IMG/VR virus record: IMGVR_UViG_3300044730_000313
Location: 49,704-113,703 of that record
Source: a virus
Reading direction: 5' to 3' (one strand)
DNA length: 64,000 bases
The stretch's first letter is position 1. Every line of letters starts with the position of its first letter. Position numbers and translations under genes: made by a program. Of the stretch, positions 40,849 to 49,591 are shown in pieces. A model generated the notes under the pieces. The model saw nothing but the letters and a program-made list of their open reading frames with translations, was not told the origin of the DNA and did no database searches.

Positions 40849-41020
40849 GGACTTTGAGCGGGAAGCACTGAAAGATTCTGTATATTTGCTGGAAGAACAA
40901 CAAAGAATAATGCAGGAGATCAATGAAGAAGAAAATCGCCTGCCTGCAAAGATTACACTTCTTACACCACTCCCTGAACCCAAGCAAGATGAATCTCAAG
41001 TTAACACCCTACCATTTTGA
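40823..41020 (+). CDS. Small acidic unknown protein
   Basis: A 65-residue, mostly helical acidic protein (FPEDFEREALKDSVYLLEEQQRIMQEINEEENR) with a Pro-rich end. It overlaps the loader-like gene by 32 bases. It may be a helicase or primase accessory; this is inferred only from position. Confidence 0.55.
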   Translation: MTNQQKFPEDFEREALKDSVYLLEEQQRIMQEINEEENRLPAKITLLTPLPEPKQDESQVNTLPF

Positions 41021-41615
41021 AGAGCTGATTAAAAAGAGTTATTCTCTCGATCTAATTTTCTTACTAAAGCTGATTGAGGAGCAACATGACATCACACCTC
41101 TCTGTGAAGGGAGTGTAAAGATTGCTGCGCTTCGTCAGACTTTAGTGAGAAAAGGTCTCATTACAGAGGCAGAAGAGAAACTAACTACCATTGGTCAAGA
41201 GCTCATTAAGTTTATTGACACCAAAGAACCAAAGAAGATTGTAAAGAAGAAGCCTGCAACCACAGAGTTTGAAGAGTGGTGGAAAGCATATCCAGGCACA
41301 GATACCTTCAAGCATAATGGTAAGAGTTTTACAGGTGCAAGAAGCTTGAGACAAAACAAGGATGAATGCAGACTGAAGTTTGATAAGATTCTTCTTGAGG
41401 GTGAGTATACAGCAGCTGAGATGATAGAAGCACTAAAGTTTGACGTGTTACAGAAGAAAGAAAGTTCTGTGAAGAGTGGGACCAATAGGCTCACTTACAT
41501 GCAAAACAGTCTCACCTATCTGAATCAGCGTAGCTATGAACCATTTATTGAACTAATTAAAGACGGTGTTAAAATTGAACAAGCACCTAAAATTGTAGGA
41601 GGAACCGATATATGA
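40989..41615 (+). CDS. Replisome organiser/helicase-loader-like protein
   Basis: A 208-residue protein from the ATG at 40989, inside the end of the preceding gene. The N-terminal ~75 residues look like a winged helix (VKIAALRQTLVRKGLITEAEEKLTTIGQELIKF). The central FEEWWKAYPGTDTF segment resembles the FxxFWxxYP signature near the C-termini of phage replication and DnaB-loading proteins. With the DnaB-like helicase two genes downstream, a helicase-loading role is plausible. The family is assigned by motif and context. Confidence 0.6.
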   Translation: MNLKLTPYHFEELIKKSYSLDLIFLLKLIEEQHDITPLCEGSVKIAALRQTLVRKGLITEAEEKLTTIGQELIKFIDTKEPKKIVKKKPATTEFEEWWKAYPGTDTFKHNGKSFTGARSLRQNKDECRLKFDKILLEGEYTAAEMIEALKFDVLQKKESSVKSGTNRLTYMQNSLTYLNQRSYEPFIELIKDGVKIEQAPKIVGGTDI

Positions 41616-41998
41616 ATACAGTAGTAAAACAAATCGTTAGTTGGGCAGACAAAACAGATATGAAAACTATACCTGTTGGCATGCTGAAAGATTGGGTGTT
41701 AGAAATGGAACAACTAGAGGAAGAAGAAAAAGAGTCTCATGAAGCAGAAAATGACTATCTGCCAGATGTTGCGGTATTAAAACTTGTTTATTCTTATCTA
41801 ACTGACCAAGTAGATCCTCAGCCAAGTTTAGATTTAAAAGACATATCTCATTTAAAACCTGAAGATCTTATTAATTATGAAATCCCTTCAGAATTAATTA
41901 CTTATCAGGAGTATACACCTGCTCACATGAAGAAAATGATGGGCATGTTATCTAGAATTATAATTAGAATGGAAGATAAACGTATAGACACTGTATGA
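41612..41998 (+). CDS. Unknown replication-operon protein
   Basis: A 128-residue acidic helical protein (MNTVVKQIVSWADKTDMKTIPVGMLKDWVLEMEQLEEEEKE...). Four-base overlaps at both ends couple it to the loader-like and helicase genes. No domain was recognised. It may bind the helicase. Confidence 0.6.
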   Translation: MNTVVKQIVSWADKTDMKTIPVGMLKDWVLEMEQLEEEEKESHEAENDYLPDVAVLKLVYSYLTDQVDPQPSLDLKDISHLKPEDLINYEIPSELITYQEYTPAHMKKMMGMLSRIIIRMEDKRIDTV

Positions 41999-43056
41999 GC
42001 TTTGATCAACTAAAACAGGAGGTGCAGCTAGGCCTTGATGGCAGAAATGGAGGTATTCCTATGGGCTTTGATAGGCTTAATAGGTATATTGGCATCCGTA
42101 AGAGCATGTACTTTCTAGTGGGTGGTTTGACAGGCTCTGGTAAGACATCCTTCATAGATGATGCATTCGTGCTCAATCCTTTTGACTGGTATATCAGTCA
42201 GAAAGACCCAAAACTCAAGCTACGTATCATATATCGTTCAATGGAGCGATCTAGAACGTATAAACTAGCAAAATGGGTTGGCAGGAAGATATTTCTAGAC
42301 CATGGTGTCATCATCCCTGTTCCTAAGCTATTGGGCTGGACAGAGAAGATGAATCATGATGAGCATGATTTGTTCCTGATGTATGAAGACTACATGAATA
42401 GGATGGATGATGTTATCACCATCATTGATGGACCAGAGAATCCTGTAGGTATAGCCAAGGAACTAAAGGCGCATGCTCTTAAGAACGGGCGCATTGAGCA
42501 AGTGGATGAGTTTAATAAGCGCTATTTCCCTAACAATGAAAGTGAAATAACCATTGTTGTTATTGATCACATAGGCCTACTAAAGACCACTAAGGACCAA
42601 ACCACTAAAAAGCAAGCTATAGATAAAATGTCAGATGAGCTCAGATTTGCTCGTGACTTTTATGGATATACACCTGTTGTAGTGAGTCAGTTCAATCGTG
42701 ACATTAGTAATCCTATAAGAATAAAGAACGGTGATGTAGAGCCTCAGCTCGAGGATTTTGCAGAATCATCTAGCACCCAAAATGACTCAGATATTGTGCT
42801 AGCACTATTTGATCCTATTCGCTACAAGGTGGCTGACCCTAGTGGTTATGACCTAGAGAAGCTTAAGGATGAATTCGGTGCTAAGTATTTCAGGAGTCTT
42901 AGGCTAATAAAGAATAGCTATGGCGAAGATGATGTAAGAATAGGCCTAGGTTTTATGGGCCAAATAGGTATGTTCAAAGAACTGCCCAGGCGTAAGGATA
43001 TGACAGATGCTGATTATGAGTCAGTGGTGAACAAGTCCTTTTTTCTAAACAAATAA
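41995..43056 (+). CDS. DnaB-like replicative helicase
   Basis: A 353-residue RecA-fold ATPase. Walker A is at residues 43-52 (GGLTGSGKTS), Walker B near 188 (VVIDHIG) and the Gln/Arg sensor region near 229 (PVVVSQFNRD). It lacks the N-terminal helical domain of host DnaB, as do several phage helicases (T7 gp4 C-domain type). It unwinds DNA ahead of the PolB. The neighbours, loader-like protein, SF2 helicase and primase, complete a phage replisome. Confidence 0.85.
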   Translation: MSFDQLKQEVQLGLDGRNGGIPMGFDRLNRYIGIRKSMYFLVGGLTGSGKTSFIDDAFVLNPFDWYISQKDPKLKLRIIYRSMERSRTYKLAKWVGRKIFLDHGVIIPVPKLLGWTEKMNHDEHDLFLMYEDYMNRMDDVITIIDGPENPVGIAKELKAHALKNGRIEQVDEFNKRYFPNNESEITIVVIDHIGLLKTTKDQTTKKQAIDKMSDELRFARDFYGYTPVVVSQFNRDISNPIRIKNGDVEPQLEDFAESSSTQNDSDIVLALFDPIRYKVADPSGYDLEKLKDEFGAKYFRSLRLIKNSYGEDDVRIGLGFMGQIGMFKELPRRKDMTDADYESVVNKSFFLNK

Positions 43057-43062
43057 TAACAT

Positions 43063-43233
43063 ATGAGTATTAAATTATTTAGCACAGCTCCCACGGAAGG
43101 TGATGTGTTTTGGCAAGTTGTGCTATTTCCAACAATCACTGTCCTAAGGAACCGTGAGTTTGATGGAGCATATTATGCAGTGAGCGTTGAATGGCTATTT
43201 TGGTCTGTAACAACTATTTTAAATGACAATTAG
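43063..43233 (+). CDS. Small unknown protein
   Basis: A 56-residue protein (MSIKLFSTAPTEGDVFWQVVLFPTITVLRNREFDG...), six bases after the helicase stop and overlapping the SF2 helicase start by 11 bases. It is hydrophobic and Trp-rich at the end. The function is unknown. Confidence 0.55.
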   Translation: MSIKLFSTAPTEGDVFWQVVLFPTITVLRNREFDGAYYAVSVEWLFWSVTTILNDN

Positions 43234-44299
43234 AGATCAGAGACAACAGGAGTTTGCTAACATTTGGATAAACAGCGGTAAACATGGTATACTTAATCTG
43301 TGCCCTAGATTTGGCAAGATTTACACCACCATCAATATAATTGAGAAGCTGAAGCCAAAGAGCATTCTTATTGCCTATCCAGACAACAAAATCAAGGACT
43401 CTTGGAAGACAGACTTTGAAAAGCGTGGGTTTGATGACAGTGGTGTTACATACACTACGCACCTGAGCCTGAAGAAGTACACAGAGAATCTGTATGATCT
43501 TGTAGTGCTCGATGAGATACACCTGCTGTCTGAGGCTCAAATAGAGGCTGCTGCAGAGCTCCTAGAGATAAACATCAATGTCCTGGGGCTCACAGGCACT
43601 ATAACTAGCTGGACAGAGCGTACACTAGCAGAAGAGCTTGATTTGTCTGTTGTAGCCACCTATTCAATAGAGAAGGCTATAGAGGAAGGGGTAATTGTGG
43701 ATTATGAAATCACGGTGGTCCGTGTTCCTCTAGATAACAAACGTAAGAATAACTATAAGGGTAAGTTGCGCACTGAGAAGGCACAGTTTGATGCATATGG
43801 ATATGTAATAAACAGCCTAGAAGCGCAGGGCAAATCCACCATGTTTCTTAGACTCGCAAGGATGCGTGTTATCCAGAACAGTATAGCTAAGATGGAAAAG
43901 ACTAGAGAACTACTCAAAAAGCATAAGGATGAACGAGTATTAGTGTTCTGTGGTGTCACCAAGATAGCTGACCAACTGGGCATCCCGTCCTATCATAGCA
44001 AGAAGGAAGAGAAAAAGATATTTGATGATTTTGTGAGTGGTAAGGGTAATCATTTAGCTGTTGTAAAGATTGGTAATACAGGAGTGACATACAAACCACT
44101 CAACCGCGTGATTATCAATTATTTTGACAGCAATGCAGAAAACCTGGCTCAGAAGATCAACAGATGTATGGCTATGGAGTACAACAATCCCGAGAAGAAA
44201 GCACAGATATACATCGTGTGTTCTAATGAGGATGTTGAAGCAAAGTGGCTCAAAAAAGCGCTAGAATTCTTTGAAAAAAGCAAGATAAAATTTGTTTAA
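43223..44299 (+). CDS. Superfamily 2 helicase
   Basis: A 358-residue compact DEAH-type helicase. Walker A-like CPRFGKIYTT is near residue 28; Ile replaces the usual Thr after Lys. DEIH is near 95, LTGT (motif III) near 121, a conserved VLVFCG segment near 235, and QKINRCMA (motif VI with Arg) near 309. It resembles small UvsW/SNF2-like phage helicases used in branch migration and recombination-dependent replication. Confidence 0.8.
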   Translation: MTIRDQRQQEFANIWINSGKHGILNLCPRFGKIYTTINIIEKLKPKSILIAYPDNKIKDSWKTDFEKRGFDDSGVTYTTHLSLKKYTENLYDLVVLDEIHLLSEAQIEAAAELLEININVLGLTGTITSWTERTLAEELDLSVVATYSIEKAIEEGVIVDYEITVVRVPLDNKRKNNYKGKLRTEKAQFDAYGYVINSLEAQGKSTMFLRLARMRVIQNSIAKMEKTRELLKKHKDERVLVFCGVTKIADQLGIPSYHSKKEEKKIFDDFVSGKGNHLAVVKIGNTGVTYKPLNRVIINYFDSNAENLAQKINRCMAMEYNNPEKKAQIYIVCSNEDVEAKWLKKALEFFEKSKIKFV

Positions 44300-44322
44300 T
44301 TGAAAGGAATTTCTTATCTTTA
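44291..44322 (+). promoter_or_regulatory. Bacteroidetes-type promoter for the ATPase-SSB unit
   Basis: TTTG (44291-44294), 20 bases, TATCTTTA (44315-44322), 33 bases before the ATPase ATG. The first box overlaps the end of the helicase gene. Confidence 0.7.
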
Positions 44323-44327
44323 TAGCT

Positions 44328-44355
44328 ATTAAATCACAATAAACCCTTAAAGCAC
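44328..44355 (+). promoter_or_regulatory. Repeated A-rich 5' leader, copy 2
   Basis: ATTAAATCACAATAAACCCT followed by TAAAGCAC directly before the ATPase ATG. It is aligned with copies 1 and 3, with a slightly different middle. Confidence 0.6.
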
Positions 44356-45027
44356 ATGGCAAGTAAATTAATCGGAATTGTAGGTCAAACAGGCACAGGA
44401 AAATCCACAGCTATTAAACACCTAGATCCAAAAGAAACGTACATCATCAATGTAGCAAAGAAAGAACTCCCGTTCAAAGGCTCAGAGAAACTGTACAACA
44501 CAGAGAACAAGAATTACAAGGAGGTGGATGATGCAAACGAAATTACACGTTTGCTCAGGACCATCTCAGACAAAGCTCCTCACATCAAGAATATCGTTAT
44601 TGAGGACAGCAATTACATCATGGGATTCAACATTGTATCTAAGGCCACAGAAGTGGGCTACACCAAGTTTAGCTTGATGGCAAAAGATATGGTGGACCTA
44701 TTCAGAGAGTCCCGCAAGCTTCGTGAAGACATTACAGTGTTCTACCTCACTCATCCCGAGACTATTGAGGATGGTGGTGATATTGTAGGATATAAGATTA
44801 AGACCGCTGGTAAGCTGATTGACAATCAGGTGTTACTAGAAGGACTTATGACTGTGTGTCTATACACGTATGTTGATGAGAATAAAGATGGCACAGCTAG
44901 CTATCATTTCATCACCAACAGGTTTAAAAAGATGCCTGCAAAGAGCCCAGATGGTATGTTTGCAGAGGTTAAAATCCCTAACAACTTACAGTTGGTAGTG
45001 GACAGAGTAAAAGAGTATTATAATTAA
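44356..45027 (+). CDS. AAA/RecA-like phage nucleotide-binding protein
   Basis: A 223-residue P-loop protein: Walker A at 10-18 (GQTGTGKST), Walker B-like NIVIEDSNYI near 81, and FYLTHPE near 133. It resembles the phage AAA ATPases often paired with SSB-like genes in crAss-like and other phages (annealing or recombination accessory). It has its own promoter and the strong shared leader, and is followed 23 bases later by the SSB-like gene, probably on one transcript. Confidence 0.75.
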   Translation: MASKLIGIVGQTGTGKSTAIKHLDPKETYIINVAKKELPFKGSEKLYNTENKNYKEVDDANEITRLLRTISDKAPHIKNIVIEDSNYIMGFNIVSKATEVGYTKFSLMAKDMVDLFRESRKLREDITVFYLTHPETIEDGGDIVGYKIKTAGKLIDNQVLLEGLMTVCLYTYVDENKDGTASYHFITNRFKKMPAKSPDGMFAEVKIPNNLQLVVDRVKEYYN

Positions 45028-45050
45028 ATCACAAATAAAAACAAAGCACA
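45022..45050 (+). promoter_or_regulatory. Repeated A-rich 5' leader, copy 3
   Basis: AATTAAATCACAAATAAAAA followed by CAAAGCACA directly before the SSB-like ATG. It differs from copy 1 by one missing T and one added A. Confidence 0.6.
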
Positions 45051-45914
45051 ATGGCAATTCAAGGAGACAAAAGAGAAAGACAAGCATTACCTGAGGTGAG
45101 CAAAAAGGTGGGATTGTTTGAAGCACGTGTAGTGGCTATCAATCCTACAACAGAAGAGTTCAAAGAAGTGTTAAACATTGAACTTCCTGAGGACAGCAAA
45201 GCAACTGAGTATCTAGGTACAAGCAGAGATGGTAACACCTTCCTGCGTATAGATATCTGGTTGCAAGAAGTCAAAAAGGGAGATAAGTTCAAAGTGACAT
45301 TCTTCCTAGAGAACAAAGAGCGTGAGAACAAAGATGGCAGCAAAAAGCAGTATATCGATAATATTGGTAGATGTGCTTGGGCTGATGATCCAAACAATCT
45401 CGCTGACTGGTTTACAAAGCGTGACTATCGCGTAGCGTTTGTAGGTGAAGAAGAACTCTATGGTTTTATGCGTACATGGTTAGAGCTTGATTATTCACAA
45501 CCTAAGGCAGACTTATCGTTAGAGTGGAAGAAGCTTATGAAAGGAAACGTTAAGGAGCTTAAAGAACAAGTGAATGGTGCTTATTGCACAAATGTAGCAG
45601 CTCTTGCCACCATCACCGTTAAGCAGAAAGATGGTGAGAACAAAGAATATCAGAGCATTTACAATAAAGCATTCCTGCCTGCCTATTATCTGAAGAACTT
45701 CCGTCTTATCGATTACAATGATCCCACAGTACAAAGTGGTTTGCGTGGTAAGAAGTCTAAGGACCTCAAGCCTCACGAGCGCTTTGTGGTGAACGTTACA
45801 GGAGAGTATGGTTGTAAAGACTATTACACTCTGCGTGACTTACAGGAGTATAACCCAGATGACAATCTGGTAGCTTCTGATAAGGCACTCTCTGATGACG
45901 GTAGTGATTTCTAA
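45051..45914 (+). CDS. Single-stranded DNA-binding-like protein
   Basis: A 287-residue protein. The N-terminal ~130 residues are OB-fold-like (LFEARVVAINPTTEEFKEVL ... FLRIDIWLQEVKKGDKFKVTFFLENKE). The C-terminus is acidic and ends in SDDGSDF, the acidic-plus-Phe tip typical of SSBs that recruits replication partners. It follows the ATPase gene and ends at a terminator. High-expression codon use fits a stoichiometric DNA-coating protein. The call rests on tail, context and size. Confidence 0.65.
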   Translation: MAIQGDKRERQALPEVSKKVGLFEARVVAINPTTEEFKEVLNIELPEDSKATEYLGTSRDGNTFLRIDIWLQEVKKGDKFKVTFFLENKERENKDGSKKQYIDNIGRCAWADDPNNLADWFTKRDYRVAFVGEEELYGFMRTWLELDYSQPKADLSLEWKKLMKGNVKELKEQVNGAYCTNVAALATITVKQKDGENKEYQSIYNKAFLPAYYLKNFRLIDYNDPTVQSGLRGKKSKDLKPHERFVVNVTGEYGCKDYYTLRDLQEYNPDDNLVASDKALSDDGSDF

Positions 45915-45931
45915 TTTCCATTCCCCTTCAC

Positions 45932-45969
45932 AGCCCTCATCAGAGCAATCTGGTGGGGGCTTTATTTTT
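45932..45969 (+). terminator. Intrinsic terminator after the SSB-like gene
   Basis: AGCCC (45932-45936) with GGGCT (45957-45961), extended by CATCAGA/TCTGGTG (one G-U), followed by TTATTTTT. Confidence 0.8.
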
Positions 45970-45974
45970 ATTCT

Positions 45975-46355
45975 ATGATAGCAATTCCTGTTAGCGTAGG
46001 TGAGCTGATTGATAAATACACCATCCTACAAATCAAACGTTCTAAGGTGAGTGCTGATAAGCTTGCAAAGGTGCAGCATGAGATGGGTGCCCTTTTACCT
46101 TTAGTGGGACCATTTATTGGCATTGATACAATTGCCAGGCTCTACGAAGATTTAATAGGGGTAAACACTCAGCTTTGGGATGTGGAAGATAAAATTAGGA
46201 GATTGGAAAAGGATAAGAGTTTTGGTGATGAGTTTGTAGGACTTTCTAGAGCTGTCTATCATCTAAACGATGAACGGTTTGCTATCAAGAATAAAATTAA
46301 CATGCTTACAGATTCAGACATCCAAGAAGTAAAACAGTATATTGACTACAAATGA
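45975..46355 (+). CDS. DUF6165-like protein
   Basis: A 126-residue protein that starts MIAIPVSVGELIDKYTILQIKRSKV. PVSxGELIDKxTILxIK is the signature I know from DUF6165 proteins, usually found near glycan or LPS biosynthesis genes; their function is unknown. Helical throughout. Its stop overlaps the primase start by four bases. Confidence 0.7.
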   Translation: MIAIPVSVGELIDKYTILQIKRSKVSADKLAKVQHEMGALLPLVGPFIGIDTIARLYEDLIGVNTQLWDVEDKIRRLEKDKSFGDEFVGLSRAVYHLNDERFAIKNKINMLTDSDIQEVKQYIDYK

Positions 46356-47362
46356 TTACAGGAGAAAGAAGGATTAGACTCACTCCTCAAGCTGTTCTTC
46401 AGAAGATTTCAGAGTATGACATATTTAGGTTCTACATGCCTGAAAAAGGCTGGAAGATTAATCAGGCTACATTCTCTCCATTTAGGCAGGAGAACAATCC
46501 ATCCTTCCTGATAGGTAATAGGAAGGGGTTTCTATCATTTATAGACTTTGCTGATACCAGCAAGCGTGGTGACTGCTTTACATTCGTAAAGATGCTCCAC
46601 AACCTATCCACAATGGATGATGTCCTGAGGATGATAGATAGAGACTTTGGACTGGGATTTCTACCTAGTACAGCCACAGGTGATTACAAAGTAATTACCA
46701 AGGCATATAAGCAGCCCGAAGAGGTGGGTAAGCGCTATTCCCTGATTCAGGTGGTTACGCGTAAGTTCACGCAGGAAGAGCTAGCTTATTGGAACGAATA
46801 TCACCAGAGCCTGGATGATCTAAGAGCTAACAATGTCTATGCTATCAAGAAGCTCTATCTGAACAAACAGCTGTTTCCTTTGAAGGATACAGAACTAAGG
46901 TTTGGTTACTATTATGATGGGTGCTGGAAGATCTACCGTCCGTTTGCTGATAAGAAAAGCAAATGGGTGCCTAACAATGTCCCTATTACAACAATGGATG
47001 GCAAAGAGGATATATCCAATTGCAAGATAGCCTTTATCAACAAGTCCAAGAAGGACTATATGGTGATGAAAAAAGTGTTCCCTTGCTGTTGTGCTGTCCA
47101 AAATGAGGGACTAGGATGTTTCTCTGATGGGAATGTAGAATTCTTAAAAGCTAACTCTGATAGACAAATCCTAAGCTTTGATAGCGATGAGACGGGTGTA
47201 CACAACTCTAAGCAGATTACAGAACTGTTTAACTTTGAGTATATTAACGTCCCACGTAAGTATCTATCTGAAGGAATAAAGGATTGGGCTGACCTAGTAA
47301 AAGCCTATGGGTATTATCCCGTAGAAAACTATTTAAGACAAAAAGGATTACACGATTTTTAA
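46352..47362 (+). CDS. DnaG-like primase with degenerate zinc site
   Basis: A 336-residue protein. Residues 40-75 follow the CHC2 zinc-domain pattern (SPFRQENNPSFLIGNRKGF ... RGDCFTFV), but the metal-binding Cys/His positions are Ser, Arg and Phe. A TOPRIM-type acidic motif occurs late (ILSFDSDETGV, about residue 275). It makes RNA primers for lagging-strand synthesis and works with the DnaB-like helicase. It is short compared with host DnaG (about 600), lacking the C-terminal helicase-interaction domain. Confidence 0.75.
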   Translation: MITGERRIRLTPQAVLQKISEYDIFRFYMPEKGWKINQATFSPFRQENNPSFLIGNRKGFLSFIDFADTSKRGDCFTFVKMLHNLSTMDDVLRMIDRDFGLGFLPSTATGDYKVITKAYKQPEEVGKRYSLIQVVTRKFTQEELAYWNEYHQSLDDLRANNVYAIKKLYLNKQLFPLKDTELRFGYYYDGCWKIYRPFADKKSKWVPNNVPITTMDGKEDISNCKIAFINKSKKDYMVMKKVFPCCCAVQNEGLGCFSDGNVEFLKANSDRQILSFDSDETGVHNSKQITELFNFEYINVPRKYLSEGIKDWADLVKAYGYYPVENYLRQKGLHDF

Positions 47363-47372
47363 AACAAACAAC

Positions 47373-48161
47373 ATGGAAAACAAAACTTCCTACGTATCAG
47401 CAAGAAGTATTTTGACACAGGCATCTGTGCCTGTAGAAACCAGGACTTACAAGCCTGTAACACATCAACAACTCATGGATCTCACCCTGGAAAGCATACA
47501 ACAAGCAGGGTTTGAACTGGGTGATGAGACTTACACAGCAGCTAAGAATGGTAATGTAGCAAACGGTAGATATACCATTACCAATGTAGCAGATAGCGAA
47601 ATGCAGCTACAAATTGGTTGGCAGAACAGCTATGACAAGAGCCTCAGCCTAAAGTTTGCTATCGGTACACGCATCTTCATTTGCCAAAATGGTTGTGTAT
47701 CAGGAGATTACGGTGCTTTTAGAAAGAAGCATCAAGGGGAAATACAGACATTCACTCCTGCAGCCATCACTGAGTATATCAAAAGAGCAGGTGAAGCCTT
47801 CCAGAAAATGCAACAAGAGCGTGAGAGAATGAAAACCATTGAGCTCACTAAGCGCACAACAGCTGAGCTAATTGGTAGAATGATTATTGAGGAGAACGTT
47901 ATTGAAAGCACACAGCTCAACATCATTCGCAGAGAGATAGAAGCTCCATCTTTTGACTATGGTGCACCTAACAGCATGTGGGAACTCTATCAGCACACCA
48001 CGTATGCTATGAAGGAAGTGCATCCAAGTCTTTGGATGAGAAACCACATTAACGCACACTCGTTCTTTGTTAATGCATCTGGTATAATTGTATCTCCTAC
48101 ACAGATTAGTGTAGAGGTGCCTGAACCAGGAGCCTTAGAACAATTAGAAATGCAATTTTAA
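47373..48161 (+). CDS. DUF932-like phage protein
   Basis: A 262-residue protein. The segment LQIGWQNSYDKSLSLKFAIGTRIFICQNGCVSGDYG (about 90-125) matches the NSYDKS...GxxVxxCxNG pattern of DUF932 / plasmid- and phage-type proteins of unknown function. The C-terminal part is helical. It starts 11 bases after the primase stop. Confidence 0.7.
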   Translation: MENKTSYVSARSILTQASVPVETRTYKPVTHQQLMDLTLESIQQAGFELGDETYTAAKNGNVANGRYTITNVADSEMQLQIGWQNSYDKSLSLKFAIGTRIFICQNGCVSGDYGAFRKKHQGEIQTFTPAAITEYIKRAGEAFQKMQQERERMKTIELTKRTTAELIGRMIIEENVIESTQLNIIRREIEAPSFDYGAPNSMWELYQHTTYAMKEVHPSLWMRNHINAHSFFVNASGIIVSPTQISVEVPEPGALEQLEMQF

Positions 48162-48162
48162 T

Positions 48163-48873
48163 ATGAATTGGGAGAAATTCGCAGACCAGTTTGACGAAAG
48201 CTGGCACATCAAAATGAAACCATTCATTGAGAGTGAAGCTTGTGACACTATCTATGAGTTTCTCAAAAAGGAAGCAAAGAGGGGCAAGAAGATTGCCCCT
48301 CTCTCTTCTAACGTTTTTAGAGCGTTTAGAGAAACTAAGTTTACAGACATCAAGGCTATTATGGTGGGCATGTGTCCCTATCATACGTTCAAGAATGGAG
48401 AACCTGTAGCAGACGGTTTGCTAATGGGTTGCTCCACAACAGGATATCCACAGCCTTCATTAGATAAGTTTTACGATGCTTTGGAGAAAGAGTTCCACGA
48501 TGGGCTCAATCTCAAAATGAATAAGAATCCAGATGTTAGCTATTTGGCTAACCAAGGAATTCTAATGCTTAACGCAGCTCTCACTGTAGAGGCTAATAAA
48601 GCAGGCTCACATAATGCCATTTGGGAACCATTCATGAAATATCTATTCGAGAATGTGTTAGATACAATAGGCGCTCCAATCATCTTCCTTGGGAAAGATG
48701 CAGCTAAATATGAGCGCTATGTAGCCCCTTTTACATGGACATTCACAGTATCACACCCCGCCAGCGCATCATACAAGAATACTGACTGGGATACAGAGGG
48801 TGTGTTTAAGAAAGTGAGCCAGATAGTTAAACAAAACAACAATCTAGACATTAACTGGCTAGATGTAAACTAA
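48163..48873 (+). CDS. Family 1 uracil-DNA glycosylase-like protein, catalytic Asp replaced
   Basis: A 236-residue protein of UNG size. It keeps the frame of motif A (GMCPYH, 69-74, where UNG has GQDPYH), the LNxxLTV motif (LMLNAALTV, with Asn137), SH...WEPF, and motif B (SHPASASY, His198). The water-activating Asp of GQDPYH is Cys71, and the preceding Gln is Met. It may be inactive, use another mechanism, or act as a uracil-DNA binder. UDG genes are common in crAss-like phages. It starts one base after the DUF932-like gene. Confidence 0.75.
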   Translation: MNWEKFADQFDESWHIKMKPFIESEACDTIYEFLKKEAKRGKKIAPLSSNVFRAFRETKFTDIKAIMVGMCPYHTFKNGEPVADGLLMGCSTTGYPQPSLDKFYDALEKEFHDGLNLKMNKNPDVSYLANQGILMLNAALTVEANKAGSHNAIWEPFMKYLFENVLDTIGAPIIFLGKDAAKYERYVAPFTWTFTVSHPASASYKNTDWDTEGVFKKVSQIVKQNNNLDINWLDVN

Positions 48874-48884
48874 ATCAATTATTT

Positions 48885-49196
48885 ATGGAAATGACAGTAG
48901 ATGATCTCCAATTAGGAGATGAGTTCCTCTATTCTGTACAGGGAACTATTGCCAGGGCTAAGGTGATTAGACCCGTAGTGCCTAAAAAGGTACAACCCAC
49001 ACACATAGTAGGTAAGACATTTTACAAGTCTGTTAAATGTAAGGTGGCTGTAAAAGAAACATCTTACACTACAAACTGGGGTGGAAAAACACGCACATGG
49101 ACCAAAAAAGAATACAATGCTTCAGACAATTACACAGTTGAGAAGTTTGTAGACCTTAATTACAGAAACGTTTGGTTAATTAAAAGAGAAGACTAA
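48885..49196 (+). CDS. Unknown protein
   Basis: A 103-residue, beta-rich protein (DDLQLGDEFLYSVQGTIARAKVIRPV ... ETSYTTNWGGKTRTWTKKEYN). Two near starts exist (MEM). Its stop overlaps the next gene by one base. The function is unknown. Confidence 0.6.
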   Translation: MEMTVDDLQLGDEFLYSVQGTIARAKVIRPVVPKKVQPTHIVGKTFYKSVKCKVAVKETSYTTNWGGKTRTWTKKEYNASDNYTVEKFVDLNYRNVWLIKRED

Positions 49197-49591
49197 TGAA
49201 ACCTTTAAAAGTTGGAGAAAACCTCACCCTAAATATGGGTGATTTTATTGTGATTGCCTCAGGTGGTAATTTAGATTATGGATGGTATTGTGGACAGAAT
49301 AGATATGGGTCCACGCTTCATTATTACAGTATATGGGCTCCTGGAAGTGCTTTGGAAGACTATGAGCAGTATGAAAAAGGAGAACCAATACGATCATGGG
49401 TAGCTGAGAGGTTTAAAAGAGCAGGCGGATTTACCTCTAAATGCTTTTACAAGAACTTCCTTAACAGTTGGTATGAAGGTAGAATACTAAAGCCAGGTAA
49501 TCCAGATGAGCTATTTACACATCCAGAGCAACTAGAAAGATACAACAAATCTAAAGAAGCACTAATCAGAATTAAATTCCTACAACCATGA
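49196..49591 (+). CDS. Unknown Tyr-rich protein
   Basis: A 131-residue protein (MKPLKVGENLTLNMGDFIVIASGGNLDYGWYCGQNRYGSTLHYYS...). The C-terminal part is basic. A four-base overlap couples it to the rIIA-like gene. No domain was recognised. Confidence 0.6.
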   Translation: MKPLKVGENLTLNMGDFIVIASGGNLDYGWYCGQNRYGSTLHYYSIWAPGSALEDYEQYEKGEPIRSWVAERFKRAGGFTSKCFYKNFLNSWYEGRILKPGNPDELFTHPEQLERYNKSKEALIRIKFLQP

